Assembly (NCBI GenBank): GCA_026545765.1
Contig: CM048844.1
Location: forward strand, 71,037,035-71,101,034
Length of the DNA: 64,000 bases
Direction of reading: 5' to 3'
From: Plantago major
Lineage: Eukaryota > Streptophyta > Magnoliopsida > Lamiales > Plantaginaceae
The notes beneath the pieces were generated by a model. The model was not told the DNA's origin. It worked only from the letters and a program-made list of their open reading frames with translations, and did no database searches. This document shows positions 58,898 to 64,000 of this stretch, one piece after another. Numbering within the stretch: the stretch's first letter is position 1; each line of letters begins with the position of its first letter. Position numbers and translations under genes: made by a program.

Positions 58898-59133
58898 ATC
58901 TCCCCCCTTAATTTTCACCTTTCGTCACAAAACCTAAACAAAATAAGAATGATTATAACAGTTGACAAGTAACTGAACTCCCCCTTAATTTCCCCCCCTT
59001 AGATCATACATAGCCAAAAGAATACATACTACCAAGATTCCTGTCTTAAGTTACAGTCCAAAATGAAAGGAGTTCAAAATACTTAAACATAAACAACAAC
59101 AGACAAAAAACTACTGTTAAGAAAATAAGCAGA

Positions 59134-60940
59134 CTAATCTCCCCCTTTCTGTGAGGAAAGGAAAGAGATCAAGTTTTGTTGAATCTCCATATTTTTTGCA
59201 ACTTGGCCTCGAAGAACGGCAATTTGGCTTTGAAGGACGGCATTTTGATCATCCAGTGCCTGAATTTGAGCCAGCAGTATCCTGTCTTGATCAGTGAGGG
59301 ATCCTGCAGAAAGAGAAGCAATGCTAGGTGCTGATGTTGACCCAACATTGTGGTCAACATTGGCAGAATTTACTGCAGCATCATCAGGCACAGTAGGATT
59401 AGTAGGATGGTGGTGTGTGTCATCAGCCATGGCCTCTGGATTCACCCAGGGCAAGTCACAAGTCTTGTGGATAGTTTCAAGGAGTTGCCTATTCACACCA
59501 AGTTTCTTAAAATCTCCCTTGAGAACTTCCATATCCTAAGCTTCAAAACCATGCAGCTTCAACACTCCATATATGGTAGAGGGTAAGATCAAATGGCCAC
59601 TGTCCCCCTTGTTTCTGAATCTCTCAAGGTGTTGCACCATCCGTTCTCCAAGATTAACCTCCAAATTCATCTTGAGTCTATACATAAGTACCCCAACTTC
59701 TTCACTCAAGATGTTACAGTTAGACGAAGGCAACCAATTATACAAGCTAAGTCGAAACAGAGCAGAAATCAAGGAGGAACACGACTTAGCACGTAAACCA
59801 CTCTTTGGCCATTTGGTCACTCTATTCAAGGTTAGTTCACAAGCAATATCATCCATTGACACTGTCAGGGGTGTTTCCACTATATTGGGATCCCTATGCG
59901 TTAATTCGTTCACAAGTTTCGCATCAATAGAATACACTTTGCCACGAACATAAACTTTGTGAAACTTAGGAGACTCACTTTCACCAAAACCCTTCGAGAT
60001 ATTGCAAAACAATTCCCTCACCACAGCAGGAACATAGGGTTCCAAGTGAGTAACAGAATAGAGCAAATTTCTAGTTTGCAGAAAATCAAGCAAATTCATT
60101 TTCTCAAACACACATTCATCAATCAATCGTTCCTCATCCACAAAGACGCAAATGTAACTCATCAAACCTCTTAAGATCAGACAATAGAAAGAAATTCAAG
60201 CTGTATGCAAAACCCTCTTAATCAGAAAACGTTTGTACCTCATCATCGGCCTGAGAGCTGTCTAGGGTTACAGAGACAGAATCGGAAGTCTCTTCCTCTA
60301 ATCCCTTTGTATCAGCAGAATCACTCTCATCATGTCCCTGAGACTTGTTCATTTGCGACCCACTTCGTTGGTCGATATCCATTTTTCCATCAGCTGGGCC
60401 CATTTCTTCGGAATTTTCCCCAATGTCTTCAGCCTGAGATTGTGAGCCAAAAGACGATGGTGGCACAGGAGGGGCATTCCTTCGAGCGGTTGCAGTCGAT
60501 CCACCAGTAATGTGTTGGAAATCTTCATTCAAGTGGAAGGACCCAAAAGTAATCCTACGCGGAGATTGGGCTTTGGAAAATGTGTCGGCCGCTGATTGAA
60601 AGGAAGCCGCCGTGCTGGAATCGGAAGAGACTTCAATGGGGGATGGTTGAGGATTCGATTCAGAGGAATCGGAGGAATTTGGAATGACAAAGTTTGGTGG
60701 TTCTACTCTCAGGGGTTCCGGGTAAACTTTCACTCTCAGGGGATCAGGGTAAATCTTAGGAGGCGCCATTGGAGAGATTGGTGGTGGTTGAGCTCGGAAG
60801 TGTGGAGAAGAAAGGAGAGTTGGGCGGGAGAATGTCGGATGAATTAGGGTAAAAAGATGAGGGGTAAGAGGGTTACAGTAAAAAGGCCGAAAAAGAAAAC
60901 TGTAATTTTTTTTTTGTGTTAACGAGGAAGGGAGTTTCAC
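59134..60940 (-). mobile_element. Accessory ORF region of the Sirevirus-like element
   Basis: A fossil part. A proline/serine-rich, then acidic N-terminal stretch (PPKIYPDPLRVKVYPEPLRV; DSDSADTK-like) is followed by a domain matching the plus-strand copy at 36069-37295 (RNLLYSVTHLEPYVP, VYVRGKVYSIDAK, GERMVQHLERFRNKGDSGHL). The C-terminal part has a heptad-like LDDQNAVLQSQIAVLRGQV and ends FLSSQKGG. The matching ends show both copies belong to one family. Function unknown; in Sireviruses ORFs at this place have been called envelope-like. Broken. Confidence 0.7.
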
Positions 60941-62132
60941 GGGTTGGTTGGGCTTTTCAAGAGGTCCTGCAAATGTATATCAAAGCTACAAGAAACATGT
61001 GCACAACTGTTAATGAAGAATTAAAGTTGCAAATAAAACAGTTATCCGTCGAGTCAAAGTAATCAGATAAACAGATAAACCTAGGAAGGTTGACCAAAAC
61101 TCTTGATTTTAAAGACAGTGACTTGAAAAGCAAGAACAGGAAAGTAGAGACCCAAAAACAACCCAGGAAATCCTTAGACCTGCTCCCCCTCAAACCCAAA
61201 CACAGAAAAGAAACACAAAAATAACAGAATACACAACAATTAAGCAAACAGTACTTCATGCACAGTCAATGTTGACTTGAATGTTGACTCAACATTGATG
61301 ACAACATCGGAAAATCAGACCACTCTTAATGTAAGTCAGCCAGGAAACCAAGTGTCAAAATGTGCAGATTCGATTAACACTACTGATGCTGCAGGCAAAA
61401 CAGAAAGGGAAAGGAATACCAAAGAAATACACCCAACATTGCCTCAAAAAGTAAATTGAACAATTAGCATAAGTTTGAGTGGGGGTGACCATGAGACCGT
61501 GAACCATGTCAAATAATCGAACACGATGAACTGGCCCAAAGCCGAAGCCTATGCGGAGTTAGGCAAACACACGTCTCATGGCATAAAGATCACTCATTTG
61601 ACCACATTGGGTAATTTGGTACTCAGAAAGTGAACCAGCAGTATTACGAGAATCGGCACTTTTGTGCGTGTCGGTTTCCAGTACAGGCCATCAACCCTCA
61701 CGACATATGACACATTGGCCACGTCGATATCTGGATAGTATTTGAAACCTGCCCAACACGATCCTCGACGGAAACACTTCGAGCCCTTTTTATCATAATT
61801 CATTAGATTTATTAAGCATAAAGGACAGGAGGCAACATCAAGTGTGAGTCAAGGTACGAGTAAAGATAGCAAAAAAACAGCAAAAGTGGGTTTTACATAA
61901 AGCAAACACACAGGAGACTCGATACCTTTCAACCTTGGTTTCAAACAGCCTTTGAAACCCTAAGCATCACCACTGTAAGCTACAAACCAAGAACAGCCAT
62001 AGACCAGTACTGAAGCAGGAGCACAGAAACACACAGTAGAACTAAAAAAGCAAAAAGAAAACAACATCACTTATTTTAATTTTCCAATGTTGACCGTGAT
62101 GTTGAGTCAACATTGGTACTCAACAATGATAA

Positions 62133-63924
62133 TCACCGAGAGCACAGACCGAGAGATCTTCGAAGACTGAAGAATCTCTCACTATCTAAGGGTTTGGTAA
62201 AAATATCTGCAAGTTGATTTGTTGTGTCTATGTCTTCTATGTCAATCACTTGCTTATTGACCAAGTCCCTAAGGAAATGATGCCTAATATCTATGTGCTT
62301 AGTGCGAGAGTGCTGAACAGGGTTCTTAGAAATATGTATGGCACTAAGGTTGTCACAGAACATCAGAAGGGTAGCACTTTGTAGACCATAGTCATGCAAC
62401 ATATTTTTCAACCAGACTAGTTGAGACACACAACTCCCAGCTGCTACATATTCAGATTCAGCAGTTGAAAGTGACACACAGTTTTGTTTCTTGCTATACC
62501 AAGACACTAAATTTGGACCAAGATAAAAGCAACCTCCACTAGTGGATTTTCTATCATCTAGATCACCAGCCCAATCAGAATCACTAAATCCCACTAGATT
62601 AGTGTTTGTATCACATGCAAACCATAATCCTAGATTAACAGTTCCTGATATATATATGAGGATTCTCTTAACAACAGTTAAATGGGGGATTTTTGGGTTG
62701 GATTGATATCTGGCACACCCGCAAACTGAGAGCATGATATCTGGTCTACTGATAGATAAATACAGAAGACTTCCAATCATTGATCTATACAATGTTGGGT
62801 CAACATCCTCCCCAACATCGATTCTGCTTAGCTTCACCGATGTAGCCATAGGAGTACTACACGGTTTGGAACTTTCGAGCCCAAATTTCTTGATCAGATT
62901 TCGTGTACTTTTTCTGGGACAGAAATAGGACATCTTCCTTCTGTTGAATTTGAAGTACAAGGAAATAGCTGAGTTCTCCTATCATACTCATCTCGAAGGT
63001 ACCTGTCATAGCTTTCACAAACTGGTCTACCATAGAGGGATTAGTTGAGCCAAACACAATATCATCAACATATATTTGAGCAATGCACAGATCTTGTCCT
63101 TTTCTAAGGATAAACAATGTTTGATCTCCCTTCCCCTTTTTGAAACCAAAATCAACTAGGAAGTCAGTTAATCGAGCATACCATGCACGGGGGGCTTGCT
63201 TCAAACCATACAGGGCCTTTTTCAGTTTATACACATATTCAGGGTGACTTGGATCTTCGAAGCCCTTAGGTTGTTCCACATAAACTTCTTTATCGATATA
63301 GCCATTCAAAAAGGCTCCTTTAACATCCATTTGCTTCAGTTTAATGTTTAAAGCACACGCTATAGCAAGAAGAAGTCTAATGGATTCTAATCTAGCCACA
63401 AGAGCGAAGGTTTCATCAAAATCTATTCCTTCTACTTGAGTGTATCCTTGTGCAACTAGACGAGCTTTATTCTTAACAACTACACCATTTTCATCACTTT
63501 TGTTTTTGAAGATCCACTTTGTTCCTATGACATTCACTTCTAGAGGACGAGGCACTAAGGACCAAACTTCATTGGTTTTAAATTGGTGCAATTCATTTTG
63601 CATGGCCTCTATCCAATACACATCTTTTAAGGCTTCTTTCACATTCTTAGGTTCAGTAAGTGAGACAAAACAGGAAGAACTTACCGTTTGGCACAAGGTT
63701 GCATTACTTATCATTTCCTTGTAGTTCTTTCTGGTATTTCCCCTAAGAGTCATTCTTCCCCTTGGATCACCAATGACTTGCGAGCTTGGGTGATCTTTGC
63801 GAATCCTTGGGGGTGGATCACGTCTGATGGAATCCAGAGGCACTGTCGGTTCCAGAACAGGTTCATCTTCCTTTTCAGAGACAGATTCATCTGATGAGCT
63901 CTCCCCCTGCAATGTTGGGTGCAA
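62133..63924 (-). mobile_element. pol region (reverse transcriptase, RNase H) of the Sirevirus-like element
   Basis: A fossil part. Copia reverse transcriptase motifs are plain: VIGTKWIFKNK, ARLVAQGYTQVEGIDF, DVKGAFLNG, KALYGLKQAPRAWY, YVDDIVFGST. RNase H follows with FSDSDWAGDLDDRKSTSGG, SLSTAESEYVA and SRTKHIDIRHHFLRD. The order is that of Copia pol. Broken, so no working protein is implied. Confidence 0.9.
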
Positions 63925-64000
63925 TGTTGAGTCAACATTGTGATCAACATTGACTCCATCTTCTCTGACAAAGGATGTTGATCTGGAAATCGTTTAACTC

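Larger units (their letters stand above)
58048..64000 (-). mobile_element. Sirevirus-like Copia element, minus strand, running off the right edge
   Basis: A fossil. From right to left: pol region with reverse transcriptase and RNase H (63924-62133), a ~1.2-kb spacer with an acidic/retroelement-like scrap, the accessory 'putative plant transposon protein' region (60940-59134, ending FLSSQKGG), several purine tracts (ggggagatt, ttaagggggagtt, aaggggggagatt), and a 3' LTR at 58897-58048 (TGAAAGTGCA ... AGTTTTAACA, 850 bp). The 5' LTR, gag and integrase must lie beyond 64000, if present. The visible part is broken, with a few breaks. It sits directly upstream of the E4 pseudogene and may have separated it from its N-terminal half. 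Confidence 0.85.

Overview
The window is nuclear DNA from a flowering plant, most likely a eudicot. It has spliced plant genes with GT-AG introns and plant-only families (BREVIS RADIX, FAR1-type proteins), and the space between genes is AT-rich and crowded with Copia, Gypsy, CACTA, hAT, Stowaway and LINE remains. I could not name the species.

Two host genes can be read from start to stop. On the minus strand, 16757-28723 is a nine-exon gene for a G3BP-like RNA-binding protein (NTF2-like domain, acidic linker, RRM, RGG tail; 453 codons). One intron is 7.8 kb long and holds a Copia element and a Stowaway MITE, and the last intron has a GC-AG boundary. On the plus strand, 44060-49196 is a six-exon BREVIS RADIX-family gene with two BRX domains (359 codons). 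In both genes the exon lengths sum to a multiple of three and the phases fit at every junction.

Two host-type genes are broken. A FAR1/MULE-transposase-like gene (30001-35730, plus) has a 7-copy 102-bp minisatellite in its 5' part. A 3.4-kb CACTA transposon (31083-34475) with a perfect 3-bp target duplication sits in its DNA-binding region. A ubiquitin conjugation factor E4 (UFD2-type) pseudogene (54847-57884, minus) stops part-way through its U-box. One of its introns carries a 908-bp non-autonomous hAT element with a perfect 8-bp target duplication.

The rest is mobile-element landscape. The left third (1-16 kb) is a mosaic of a long-LTR element family, Gypsy-type LTRs, two CACTA ends, a LINE reverse-transcriptase tail and several tandem repeats. 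A Sirevirus-like Copia family appears three times (35990-38359 plus; 50823-52140 minus; 58048 to the right edge, minus). It is marked by multiple polypurine tracts, 0.8-0.9 kb LTRs and an extra ORF of the 'putative plant transposon protein' type. The region before BREVIS RADIX (38360-43700) holds a fold-back element family, a GA-rich minisatellite and ~295-bp AT-rich repeats.

The most unusual signals are a bZIP-like palindrome (AATGTTGASTCAACATT) repeated through the Sirevirus-like family, a tRNA-like box A/box B module inside the hAT element, the dense hairpin array of the CACTA ends, and a cluster of AGCTCCATTAATGGAGCT-type palindromes at 3.7-4.1 kb. I found no evidence of a wholly new gene system.
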